64,000 nt of DNA from Pseudoalteromonas sp. A601 (GTDB lineage: Bacteria > Pseudomonadota > Gammaproteobacteria > Enterobacterales > Alteromonadaceae): contig NZ_MXQF01000011.1 in NCBI RefSeq assembly GCF_002165575.1, positions 110,735 to 174,734 of the forward strand, given 5' to 3'. Shown here piece by piece: positions 56,734 to 64,000 of this stretch. The notes under the pieces are model-generated. The model was not told the DNA's origin. It ran no database searches and was given only the letters and a program-made list of their open reading frames with translations. The position numbers were made by a program, and so were the translations under genes. Every line of letters starts with the position of its first letter. The first letter of the stretch is position 1.

Positions 56734-57102
56734 TTATCTTCCTGAGGTAAATTCTTGCCAAGAGTTAATTAAATCAACAAAGTCTTCAAAGCCACAGCCA
56801 CTGCTAAGCCCGTTTTCTTCAAGCATGAGTTCATCATCTTGATAAGCGATTAAATCTTCTGAATCTTGGTGCAATGCATGGGCTTCAAAAATGGCTTCGT
56901 CTTTATTTAAGATCAAGTCTATTTCTTGGCCTTGTAAAGTCAGCGGCTCAAAGCTGCTGGCAACTGACGTAATTAAAGCTTGCACCATGGCTATTTTATC
57001 TTTGCCGATCTCTTCATTTAACCAGCGGCCAATCACTGCGTGTTCACTGCTAATTTTAATACGCAGCCCACTGATAGGGTCGCGTATAAATTGATATTCC
57101 AT
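56734..57102 (-). CDS. yacL: YacL family protein (UPF0231)
   Basis: A 122-residue acidic protein: MEYQFIRDPISGLRIKISSEHAVIGRWLNEEIG and GCGFEDFVDLINSWQEF match the UPF0231/YacL family of gammaproteobacteria, for which no function is known. Usual length. It is followed by no strong terminator on its strand. Upstream lies a bidirectional terminator that ends the small gene at 57199. Confidence 0.85.
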   Translation of the reverse strand: MEYQFIRDPISGLRIKISSEHAVIGRWLNEEIGKDKIAMVQALITSVASSFEPLTLQGQEIDLILNKDEAIFEAHALHQDSEDLIAYQDDELMLEENGLSSGCGFEDFVDLINSWQEFTSGR

Positions 57103-57153
57103 AATTATAGTCCAGTACTACTTATGCGAAGAATTATAACAAAAGTCAGATAC

Positions 57154-57182
57154 AAAAATAGCGCTATAAAGCGCTATTTTTA
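57154..57182. terminator. Terminator after the small TM2-like gene
   Basis: AAAAATAGCGC-TATAAA-GCGCTATTTTT: a perfect palindromic stem with T-runs on both strands. Confidence 0.92.
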
Positions 57183-57198
57183 TCTTTCGGTAAACCTA

Positions 57199-57423
57199 CT
57201 ACCGGTAGGTTCTAAAGCGTGCGGCATCAATGATCGCCCACAAATGAAATATTGCACCTATGATAGGAGGGATTACCAAAAACCATAGCGCATAACCGCC
57301 AAAAACAATTATTGCGAAAACAAGAGCTGCCAAAATTCGCCCTTGTACTAGCTGCCCTAGACCTGGAAAAAATATATTACAAATTGCTGCGATTACATTA
57401 CCGCCTGAACCTTGCTCTGCCAT
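57199..57423 (-). CDS. Small TM2-like membrane protein
   Basis: A 74-residue protein with two spans (VIAAICNIFFPGLGQLVQG and ILAALVFAIIVFGGYALWFLVIPPIIGAIFHLW). FFPGLGQLVQGRILAALVF resembles the TM2 domain signature (PGLGQ...G). It ends with DAARFRTYR. Role unknown. The start ATG follows GAGGTTAAC. Its terminator is described above. Confidence 0.72.
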   Translation of the reverse strand: MAEQGSGGNVIAAICNIFFPGLGQLVQGRILAALVFAIIVFGGYALWFLVIPPIIGAIFHLWAIIDAARFRTYR

Positions 57424-57650
57424 GTTAACCTCAATTATTAATTTGATTTTCTTATTAGATACTTACACACTTCATGCCAATTATTTAATTCATTAATAAT
57501 CAATACTTTAAAACTATAGTGACAAAAACAACTTATCTTAAATCGTGATTTTTACTAAATATCAGTCAAATTGGCTACAGCAAATATTGTTTATGACACT
57601 AGCTTAGCTAAAAAGCCTTATGAATAAAATAAAGAACATTTTAAAATTAA

Positions 57651-57666
57651 CTGTTTATAAAAACAG
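57651..57666. promoter_or_regulatory. LexA (SOS) box upstream of uvrD
   Basis: CTGTTTATAAAAACAG is a perfect CTGT-N8-ACAG, the LexA operator consensus, ending 66 bases before the uvrD start. It places uvrD in the SOS regulon, as in E. coli. The rest of the 57424-57726 gap is AT-rich with no other feature seen. Confidence 0.85.
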
Positions 57667-57732
57667 TATTTTATTTAGCCTAACAAAAACACCTGTTATA
57701 CTGCCTGCAATATTGATTGAAAAGGCGTGATG

Positions 57733-59898
57733 ATGGACGTTTCAGAATTACTCGATGGCTTAAATGACAAACAACGGGATGCCGTAGCTGCTCCACTGCA
57801 AAATATGCTGGTGCTCGCAGGCGCTGGCTCTGGTAAAACTCGAGTATTAGTTCATCGTATTGCGTGGTTAATGCAAGTAGAACAAGCATCTGCTTACAGC
57901 GTTTTCGCGGTAACCTTTACCAATAAAGCAGCAAAAGAAATGCGCTCTCGGGTTGAAGAAACACTCGGCGCACCAGTCGGCGGTATGTGGATAGGTACAT
58001 TCCATGGTTTATCGCATCGCATTTTACGCGCACATCACCGTGAAGCTAATTTACCTGAAGCATTTCAAATCTTGGACTCTGACGACCAACTAAGAATGAT
58101 CAAACGCTTATTAAAAGCGATGAACATCGATGATAAAAAATGGCCTGCTAAACAATTTGGTTGGTACATCAGCGCGAAAAAAGATGAAGGTCTTCGCCCA
58201 AAAGACATTCAAGCTTATGATATTAATGAGCAAATGATGCTTAAGGTTTATACTGCTTACCAAGAGGCTTGCGATCGTGCCGGTTTGGTTGATTTTGCCG
58301 AAATTCTGCTCCGCAGTTTTGAAGTCTTAAAAAATAACCCAACCTTACTGCGCCATTATCAGCAGCGCTTTGCCCACATGTTAGTAGACGAATTCCAAGA
58401 TACCAACACCATTCAATATGCATGGCTTAAGCTACTTGCTGGCGATACCAATAGCATTATGATTGTTGGTGATGATGATCAAAGTATTTATGGTTGGCGT
58501 GGTGCAAAAATTGAGAACATCAAACGTTTCTTAACTGATTTTGAAGCCGAAACAATTCGCCTTGAACAAAACTATCGATCAACAGCCACTATTCTTAAAG
58601 CATCCAATGCGTTGATTCAAAACAACTCAGACCGTATGGGTAAAAGCTTGTGGACTGATGGCAATGAAGGTGAGCCAATCTCTATCTATGCTGCGTTTAA
58701 CGAATTAGATGAAGCACGTTTTGTTAGCAGTAAACTACGTAGTTGGCTTAATGCGGGTAATGCATTACAAGATGCGGCTATTTTATATCGTAGTAATGCG
58801 CAATCGCGGGTACTTGAAGAAGCCATGTTACAAGAAGGCTTAAAATACCGCATTTATGGCGGTATGCGATTCTTCGAACGTCAAGAGATCAAAGATGCTT
58901 TGGCTTATTTACGCCTTGTTGGTAACCGTCAAGATGATGCTGCATTTGAACGTGTCATCAACACCCCTGCCCGTGGTATTGGCGATAAAACCCTAAGCCA
59001 TATACGAGATTGTGCTCGTGCTGAATCGTTACCTCTTTGGTATGCGGCAAAAGCCGTTGTTGAACAGCAGCACTTATCTGGCCGTGCAGCTAGCGTTGTT
59101 AGTAAGTTTGTAGAGCTTGTTGAGCATATAGAAGAAAAAATTGGCGAGCTTACACTCGAAGAGCAAGCCAAGTACGCAATTCAAACATCGGGCTTAATGG
59201 CCATGTACCAAGCAGAAAAGGGCGAGAAAGGCCGTGCCCGAGTAGAAAACTTAGAAGAGCTTATTAGCGCGTGTGGTCAGTACGAATTACCCGAAGACGA
59301 AGAGTTTAGTTCACCACTGCAAGGCTTTTTAGCCTACACCTCGCTTGAATCAGGTGATGGCCAAGCAGAAGAACATGAAGACGCTGTGCAAATGATGACA
59401 CTTCACTCAGCAAAAGGTTTAGAGTTCCCGCTAGTATTTATGGTGGGTGTTGAAGAAGGCATGTTCCCTTCTCAGCAGAGTAATGAAGAATCTGGCCGTT
59501 TAGAAGAAGAGCGCCGCCTGTGTTATGTAGGCATGACACGTGCAATGGAAAAGCTTTATATTAGCCATGCCGAAAGCCGCCGTTTATACGGCCAAGAAAA
59601 ATACCACAGCCCGTCACGCTTTTTACGTGAAATGCCTGAAGATTGTGTTGAAGAAATCCGCATTAAAACTCAAGTCTCTCGCCCACCTGCAGCAGGGCGC
59701 TTTAGCTCATCGGTTAGCCATGCAGCATTTGAAGATAGCGGCTTTAATTTAGGGCAACGCGTTGTACATGCAAAATTTGGTATTGGTACTGTGTTAAATT
59801 ACGAAGGTGCTGGTGCTCAATCACGAGTACAAGTGAACTTTGACGATGTAGGCAGTAAATGGCTAGTAACCCAATATGCACGACTTCAAGCAATTTAA
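57733..59898 (+). CDS. uvrD: DNA helicase II UvrD
   Basis: About 721 residues from the ATG at 57733 (MDVSELLDGLNDKQRDAVAAP), the start that matches E. coli UvrD; GTG and ATG codons lie directly upstream and AAGG precedes them at suitable spacing. Motif I is AGAGSGKTRVLVHRIAWL, Ia VTFTNKAAKEMRSRV, II LVDEFQDTN, III IVGDDDQSIYGWRG, and IV-VI follow (YRSNAQSRVLEEA, LHSAKGLEFP, CYVGMTRAMEKLY). It unwinds DNA in mismatch and nucleotide-excision repair. It overlaps tmcA by 23 bases. Confidence 0.96.
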   Translation: MDVSELLDGLNDKQRDAVAAPLQNMLVLAGAGSGKTRVLVHRIAWLMQVEQASAYSVFAVTFTNKAAKEMRSRVEETLGAPVGGMWIGTFHGLSHRILRAHHREANLPEAFQILDSDDQLRMIKRLLKAMNIDDKKWPAKQFGWYISAKKDEGLRPKDIQAYDINEQMMLKVYTAYQEACDRAGLVDFAEILLRSFEVLKNNPTLLRHYQQRFAHMLVDEFQDTNTIQYAWLKLLAGDTNSIMIVGDDDQSIYGWRGAKIENIKRFLTDFEAETIRLEQNYRSTATILKASNALIQNNSDRMGKSLWTDGNEGEPISIYAAFNELDEARFVSSKLRSWLNAGNALQDAAILYRSNAQSRVLEEAMLQEGLKYRIYGGMRFFERQEIKDALAYLRLVGNRQDDAAFERVINTPARGIGDKTLSHIRDCARAESLPLWYAAKAVVEQQHLSGRAASVVSKFVELVEHIEEKIGELTLEEQAKYAIQTSGLMAMYQAEKGEKGRARVENLEELISACGQYELPEDEEFSSPLQGFLAYTSLESGDGQAEEHEDAVQMMTLHSAKGLEFPLVFMVGVEEGMFPSQQSNEESGRLEEERRLCYVGMTRAMEKLYISHAESRRLYGQEKYHSPSRFLREMPEDCVEEIRIKTQVSRPPAAGRFSSSVSHAAFEDSGFNLGQRVVHAKFGIGTVLNYEGAGAQSRVQVNFDDVGSKWLVTQYARLQAI

Positions 59899-61966
59899 CA
59901 CTGAGCTAAACAAAGTATTATCACAACTTGCCTATGCTAAGCATAGGCAACTATTACTGATCACCGGTGAACAAAACTGGTGCTATTTAGCTGCCCAGCA
60001 CCTGCTCCACGAGCTAAATGATTCCAAGATCAATGTATTATCCAAAAGCACAGAGCTATCCCCTAGCTTTTGGCCAGAGCACTCTCATCAAATTTTAGGT
60101 CAAGAGTTTGATCATGCTATTTATGATAGCTTTAGTGGTATTTTACCCGACAAACTCGCAGCATTAAGCGGCACCGTTAAAGCAGGTGGTTTATTGGTGC
60201 TGCTTTTGCCTGAGTTGAGTAACTTAAAAAATTGGTGCGATCCTGCTTTAACCTATTTTCAATCCTATGGGCAAAATCAACCCAGAAGCTTTTTTAACCA
60301 ACGCTTAGCAAGATTACTAACACAGAGTAAGGCCCTGCATTTTAGCCAACCAAACGGCTACACAGACACTCAAAATAATGCTGTCGAAGCGGGAGTTATT
60401 GATTTAACTGAGCAACAAACGTGTATTGAGCAAATTGTAAAAACAGCTAACGGACGAGCAAATCGCCCATTATTAATAAGTGCGGATAGAGGTCGAGGCA
60501 AGTCATCAGCGCTGGGCTTCGCTGCTGCACAGCTGTCAGATAAAAAAATAGTGATTTGTGCTCAACAATTTACTGCTTTACACAGTTGTTTTAAACATCT
60601 CTCACAAGCACGCAATTTAAGCTACAACGCCTCAGATAAACAACTGGCAAATTTACACTTTAGTCCGCCTGATCAATTACTGAACGAACTTCCAGAATGT
60701 GATGTATTGTTTGTTGATGAAGCTGCCTCTATCCCCGTGCCTGTGCTTATAAAAATGCTCACCCATTACCCACGTATTATATTTGCAAGTACCATGGTGG
60801 GCTATGAAGGAAATGGCCGAGGCTACACATTAAAATTTAAGCGCTATTTACAAGCCCATTATAAAAACATGCGCAGCATTGAATTAACGCAACCGATTCG
60901 GTTTGCTGCTAATGATCCTCTGGAAAATCACCTATCCACCTTACTTGCACTAGGTGCTGACTATCAACAGATCAACATTAGCAGTGACAAAGTTGAGTTT
61001 TCGCAATTAAGCCGCGAGCAGCTGGCACACGATGAAGAATTACTAAAGCAAATTGTCAGCTTACTTTCGCTAGCGCATTACCAAAACAGTGTGAATGATT
61101 TACGCCATCTGTTAGACGCCCCTTCACAGAGAGTGTTTATTGCATCATTACAAAACAAAGTGGTAGCAGTTTGCTTAGTGGCTATTGAAGGTGGTTTAAC
61201 AACAGATATTAGCGAGCAAATAGTAATAGGGAAGCGCAGGCCACAAGGGCACTTGATGGCGCAAACACTCGCGCAACTTAGTTTTGACTCAACTATTCTG
61301 AACAAATACTGTGCGCGGGTAGTACGTATTGCCGTTTCACCTTCGTTACACCAAAAAAATATTGGCTCACAACTACTAAGGTACTGTGAAAATAAACTAA
61401 CGCTTGAATGCGATTACTTTGGTGCCAGTTTTGGTGCAAACGCCACATTACTAAAGTTTTGGCAAAGTAACGGCTTTAAATTAGTAAAACTAGGATTTCA
61501 ACAAGATAAAGCGACAGCAGATCACGCCGCACTAGTCGTAAAAGGCTTAGCTAATGGTAATTTAATAAACCAGCTTGAACAGCAGTTTCAATCAGATTTT
61601 GCACTTCAACTACTCGATCAATTCAAATTATTAGATCATCAATTAGTAGAAATTGTGATTACTCAGTGCAGCAATAAACAAGCTATTTCACCCCAAATAA
61701 AGCGCCTAGATGCTATTTTAGCAACTGCCTATCAACTATTTACAGTAAAACCGATATTATGGCGTGTATTCTGGCAATCCCCCTCCACCCTAAAAAATTG
61801 CGAGACACGTACCAAATACCTATTTATTAGACTAATATTACAAAACTGGTCGTTGCAAGAAGTAAAAATAGCATTAAAGATCAGCGGGAAGAAAACATTA
61901 GAGCAACAATTTAAACAGGCAGTAATAAATTGGTATGAAAAACTCACACACACAATTTCTACTTAG
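59876..61966 (+). CDS. tmcA: tRNA(Met) cytidine acetyltransferase TmcA
   Basis: A 696-residue enzyme. It has an N-terminal DUF1726-type domain, an RNA helicase/ATPase module (LISADRGRGKSSALGF as Walker A, CDVLFVDEAASIPVPVL as Walker B), and a GNAT domain (VVRIAVSPSLHQKNIGSQLLRYCEN), then a C-terminal tRNA-binding part. It acetylates C34 in the anticodon of elongator tRNA-Met using ATP and acetyl-CoA to prevent misreading of isoleucine codons. Its start lies inside the end of uvrD (23-base overlap), indicating coupling. It overlaps the next gene by 32 bases. No strong ribosome site of its own. Confidence 0.94.
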   Translation: MHDFKQFNTELNKVLSQLAYAKHRQLLLITGEQNWCYLAAQHLLHELNDSKINVLSKSTELSPSFWPEHSHQILGQEFDHAIYDSFSGILPDKLAALSGTVKAGGLLVLLLPELSNLKNWCDPALTYFQSYGQNQPRSFFNQRLARLLTQSKALHFSQPNGYTDTQNNAVEAGVIDLTEQQTCIEQIVKTANGRANRPLLISADRGRGKSSALGFAAAQLSDKKIVICAQQFTALHSCFKHLSQARNLSYNASDKQLANLHFSPPDQLLNELPECDVLFVDEAASIPVPVLIKMLTHYPRIIFASTMVGYEGNGRGYTLKFKRYLQAHYKNMRSIELTQPIRFAANDPLENHLSTLLALGADYQQINISSDKVEFSQLSREQLAHDEELLKQIVSLLSLAHYQNSVNDLRHLLDAPSQRVFIASLQNKVVAVCLVAIEGGLTTDISEQIVIGKRRPQGHLMAQTLAQLSFDSTILNKYCARVVRIAVSPSLHQKNIGSQLLRYCENKLTLECDYFGASFGANATLLKFWQSNGFKLVKLGFQQDKATADHAALVVKGLANGNLINQLEQQFQSDFALQLLDQFKLLDHQLVEIVITQCSNKQAISPQIKRLDAILATAYQLFTVKPILWRVFWQSPSTLKNCETRTKYLFIRLILQNWSLQEVKIALKISGKKTLEQQFKQAVINWYEKLTHTIST

Positions 61967-63053
61967 TTTTCCCCTTTTATTTTTTATAACCTACAGCTTC
62001 ACTGCAAAGGCAAACAACCAAACTGTCATAAAATTAGGTATGTCTACTGCCTTAACAGGACCTGCAAAAAAAATTGGCACACAACTTCATTTAGGCAGTG
62101 AAGTTTACTTTGAAAAAATAAACAAAAATGGCGGAATAAATGGCGCGCAGATAAAGTTACTTGTTGCTGATGACGGCTATGAACCGAAAAAGACAGTAAC
62201 AAATACGCGTCATTTTATTAGTAATGAAAACGTTGTAGCATTATTTGGGGCAATGGGCACCCCTACCAGTCATGCTGTTACGCCTATTTTAGAAAAGTTA
62301 AAAACCCCGTATTTAATGCCCTTCAGTGGTGCAGAGTTTTTACACACTGCTCCAACTATAAATGTATTTAATATACGAGCCAGTTACTACGATGAAGCAA
62401 AAATACAAATAAAGTATTTAGTCGAAGAAAAAAAACACACGAAAATTGGCTTTTTAATTCAAGCTGATGAGTTTGGCTATGTGGTAGAAACAGGTCTTTT
62501 AAAGTCTTTATCAAAATACAATTTAAAACCTGTCAAAGTTGCCCGTTACTTGCGAAATACCCACGAGATAACACAAGCACTCGAAGTATTAAAAAGCAGT
62601 GGAGCAACAGCAATAAGCCTAGTAGGCACATATAAACCTTTATCTGTGTTTATAAACACTGCTTATGAGCAAGGTTATAAACCTGATTACACCAGCATTT
62701 CATTTGCATCAAGCTCTGATTTATTCGCAAACTTAAAGTATTCAACGAATCTGATGGTGACCGAAGTTGTACCAAACCCATTTCAATGCAAATCAGTTTG
62801 GTGTACAGAGTTTTTAAAAGACATGAAAAATGCGAATGTAACAACACCTAACAGGCTACATTTTGAAGGCTACCTAAATGCTGTATTTTTTAGTTTAGCG
62901 GCACAACACTGCCCACAACCTTTAGAGAACACATGTTTAATGACCCAATTAAATAAAAGCTTTAGAGAAGATCAACAACTAAACTCACTATTCCTAGATA
63001 AGAACAGTATAAATGGGCACCTTGTTTATCGCTCATTCTTCTCACTAAAATAA
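61935..63053 (+). CDS. ABC-type branched-chain amino-acid/receptor-like periplasmic binding protein
   Basis: A 372-residue exported protein (signal peptide ending TAKA, about residue 27). The mature part is a Peripla_BP_6/LivJ-like fold: VIKLGMSTALTGPAKKIGTQLHLGSEVYFEKINKNGGINGAQIKLLVADDGYEP, then NVVALFGAMGTPTSHAVTPIL, and FLIQADEFGYVVETGLL. No ABC permease or ATPase genes follow in the window. Instead a CheW-like gene follows. It may thus serve as a sensor or chemotaxis ligand-binding protein. It overlaps tmcA by 32 bases. Confidence 0.82.
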   Translation: MKNSHTQFLLSFPLLFFITYSFTAKANNQTVIKLGMSTALTGPAKKIGTQLHLGSEVYFEKINKNGGINGAQIKLLVADDGYEPKKTVTNTRHFISNENVVALFGAMGTPTSHAVTPILEKLKTPYLMPFSGAEFLHTAPTINVFNIRASYYDEAKIQIKYLVEEKKHTKIGFLIQADEFGYVVETGLLKSLSKYNLKPVKVARYLRNTHEITQALEVLKSSGATAISLVGTYKPLSVFINTAYEQGYKPDYTSISFASSSDLFANLKYSTNLMVTEVVPNPFQCKSVWCTEFLKDMKNANVTTPNRLHFEGYLNAVFFSLAAQHCPQPLENTCLMTQLNKSFREDQQLNSLFLDKNSINGHLVYRSFFSLK

Positions 63054-63111
63054 CTGTGGTTTTTCTATTATGTTCTATCCTTAAGTTATTATTTTAGTAA
63101 GCGAGGAAGCT

Positions 63112-63960
63112 ATGGAGTTAATAAACTTTAGGGTGGGTCAAAAAACAATCTCATTAAAAATATTAGATATACTTTTAACTGAGCGTTTCGAAGATAATTT
63201 AACCTCCCTCCCAAACGACAATAAAAGCTTCATCGGCGTCAAAGATTATATGGAAATACCCACTCCCATTTTTGACTTAGGCATTATTCTTAATAAAAGA
63301 CCCACTCAAGAAGCTAACCAGTCGCTACTTGAGGTATTTAATGACTGGCAAAATAAACAACAAGCTTGGTTTTCGTCTTTAGAGAGCAGCACTATCCACC
63401 AAACACTATTTGAACAAAACACTGATATTCAACAATCAAGTTTTGCTAATTGGTATTTTAGTTTTAAAACAGAAAATGATGACCTCCAAGCCATTGTTGA
63501 GCGCTTTAATGTGCCACATGAGCGTTTATGCCAACAAGCAAATGAAATAAGTATGCTCACCAAGTCTGGTCATAATGAAAAAGCACAAAAACAGCTAAGC
63601 ACCGAGCGTAGTGGTAGTTATAAACAATTAATGAGGCTTTTTGACTCCGCAAAAGAGCAACTAAGCCTAGATTATAAACCAATCATAATTTTCACCACTA
63701 AAGATGGCATTAATCCTCATATTGGTTTACTTGTTGATAAAGTAGAAGATAGCATTAATTACAAAAAAGAAGATGTTAAACCGCTCGATAAACTTACTGA
63801 TATTGGTTTTGAAATTGATTCACAAACGAAGAATATGATGCGAGGGCTTATTAAACTTGATCAAAAACATAGCGTACTAATTGACCCCAGCGCAATATTT
63901 AGACCCGATCACCTAGTACAACATCAGGCCGAAGAAACAGAAGCATACGGATTGTTTTAG
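63112..63960 (+). CDS. CheW-like protein interrupted by a CZB-like domain
   Basis: A 282-residue protein. Residues 1-65 and 185-265 form the two halves of a CheW domain (INFRVGQKTISLKILDILL...FIGVKDYMEIPTPIFDLGIIL; then YKPIIIFTTKDGINPHIGLLVDKVEDSINY...GLIKLDQKHSVLIDPSAIF). Between them, about 70-185, lies a helical insertion resembling the chemoreceptor zinc-binding (CZB) domain: AWFSSL, SSFANWYFSF and PHERLCQQANEI align with its HxxW, CxFGxW and HxxxH motifs. Of the four zinc ligands only H136 is kept; the others are Q83, S109 and C140. It probably couples receptors to CheA or senses a different cue. The start follows AGCGAGGAAGCT. Confidence 0.78.
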   Translation: MELINFRVGQKTISLKILDILLTERFEDNLTSLPNDNKSFIGVKDYMEIPTPIFDLGIILNKRPTQEANQSLLEVFNDWQNKQQAWFSSLESSTIHQTLFEQNTDIQQSSFANWYFSFKTENDDLQAIVERFNVPHERLCQQANEISMLTKSGHNEKAQKQLSTERSGSYKQLMRLFDSAKEQLSLDYKPIIIFTTKDGINPHIGLLVDKVEDSINYKKEDVKPLDKLTDIGFEIDSQTKNMMRGLIKLDQKHSVLIDPSAIFRPDHLVQHQAEETEAYGLF

Positions 63961-63970
63961 TTTTACGGAG

Positions 63971-64000
63971 GTTTGCGAGTTTGCGAGTTTGCGAGTTTGC
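63971..64000. repeat. Tandem array of 8 bp (GTTTGCGA), truncated by the window edge
   Basis: At least 3.75 perfect copies of GTTTGCGA start 11 bases after the CheW-like stop codon and run off the right end of the window. This is the third tandem array just after a stop codon in this window. Confidence 0.95.

Noticed and set aside
57692..57707. Second CTGT-containing sequence nearer to uvrD as a LexA box
   Set aside because: It lacks the ACAG half at the required distance. The perfect CTGT-N8-ACAG at 57651 explains regulation better.

Overview
The window looks like ordinary chromosome from a marine gammaproteobacterium of the Alteromonadales, most likely Pseudoalteromonas or a close relative. 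The grounds are moderate-to-low GC, the protein sequences (UvrD, TypA, GlnA, CysIJ, NudE/YrfG, Dtd/YihY), gene pairs shared with E. coli (nudE-yrfG, yihY-dtd, glnA-ntrB-ntrC) and many small lipoproteins and outer-membrane proteins. The genus is an inference from these features, not a database result. I see no prophage, insertion sequence, CRISPR array or integrase.

Layout. 1-1.8 kb: end of an arginine succinyltransferase catabolic operon (astC-astA, minus strand). 2.1-7.8 kb: HDOD protein, pabA, small DUF465 protein, thioesterase, two 2OG-Fe(II) oxygenases and a class V aminotransferase. 8-15.7 kb: an envelope cluster of a very large repeat/LRR lipoprotein, a coiled-coil lipoprotein and a beta-barrel protein. 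16-20 kb: OmpA-like porin, SelO, Tag-like glycosylase. 20.1-24.5 kb: a lysine riboswitch followed by dapA-dapD-lysA-like and an AstE/aspartoacylase-like amidohydrolase, which I read as a lysine-producing operon with an unusual candidate desuccinylase. 24.6-35.5 kb: pldA, YiiD-like, dtd, pip, YihY, several lipoproteins, typA. 35.8-41.1 kb: nitrogen control (sigma-54 promoter, NtrC boxes, glnA, DUF4124 gene, ntrB, ntrC, CNBD protein). 41.1-47.4 kb: small envelope genes, S4 RNA-binding protein, acnA. 47.5-52 kb: cysJIH. 52.2-53.1 kb: three intact initiator tRNA-fMet genes mixed with four decayed copies. 53.2-57.4 kb: cysQ, nudE, yrfG, dimeric dUTPase, thioredoxin-fold protein, YacL. 57.6-64 kb: SOS-boxed uvrD overlapping tmcA, which overlaps an ABC-type binding protein, followed by a CheW protein interrupted by a CZB-like domain that has lost most zinc ligands.

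How the genes work together. Two nutrient circuits are complete enough to read: nitrogen (NtrBC acting on glnA and probably on its own gene) and sulfate assimilation (cysJIH plus cysQ, which removes the PAP made by CysH). The lysine operon is controlled by its end product at the RNA level. Translation appears through initiator tRNAs, TmcA, Dtd and TypA.

Most interesting unexplained signals: (1) a hairpin with a perfect 10-bp stem that hides a full-length Shine-Dalgarno sequence with a copy of the 16S anti-SD at 41811-41852; (2) the AstE-like enzyme in the riboswitch operon; (3) the decaying tRNA-fMet array; (4) short 7-8 bp tandem arrays placed directly after stop codons, the octamers sharing the consensus GTTNGCGA; (5) the CheW/CZB hybrid; (6) the internal ~525-residue duplication in the giant lipoprotein.
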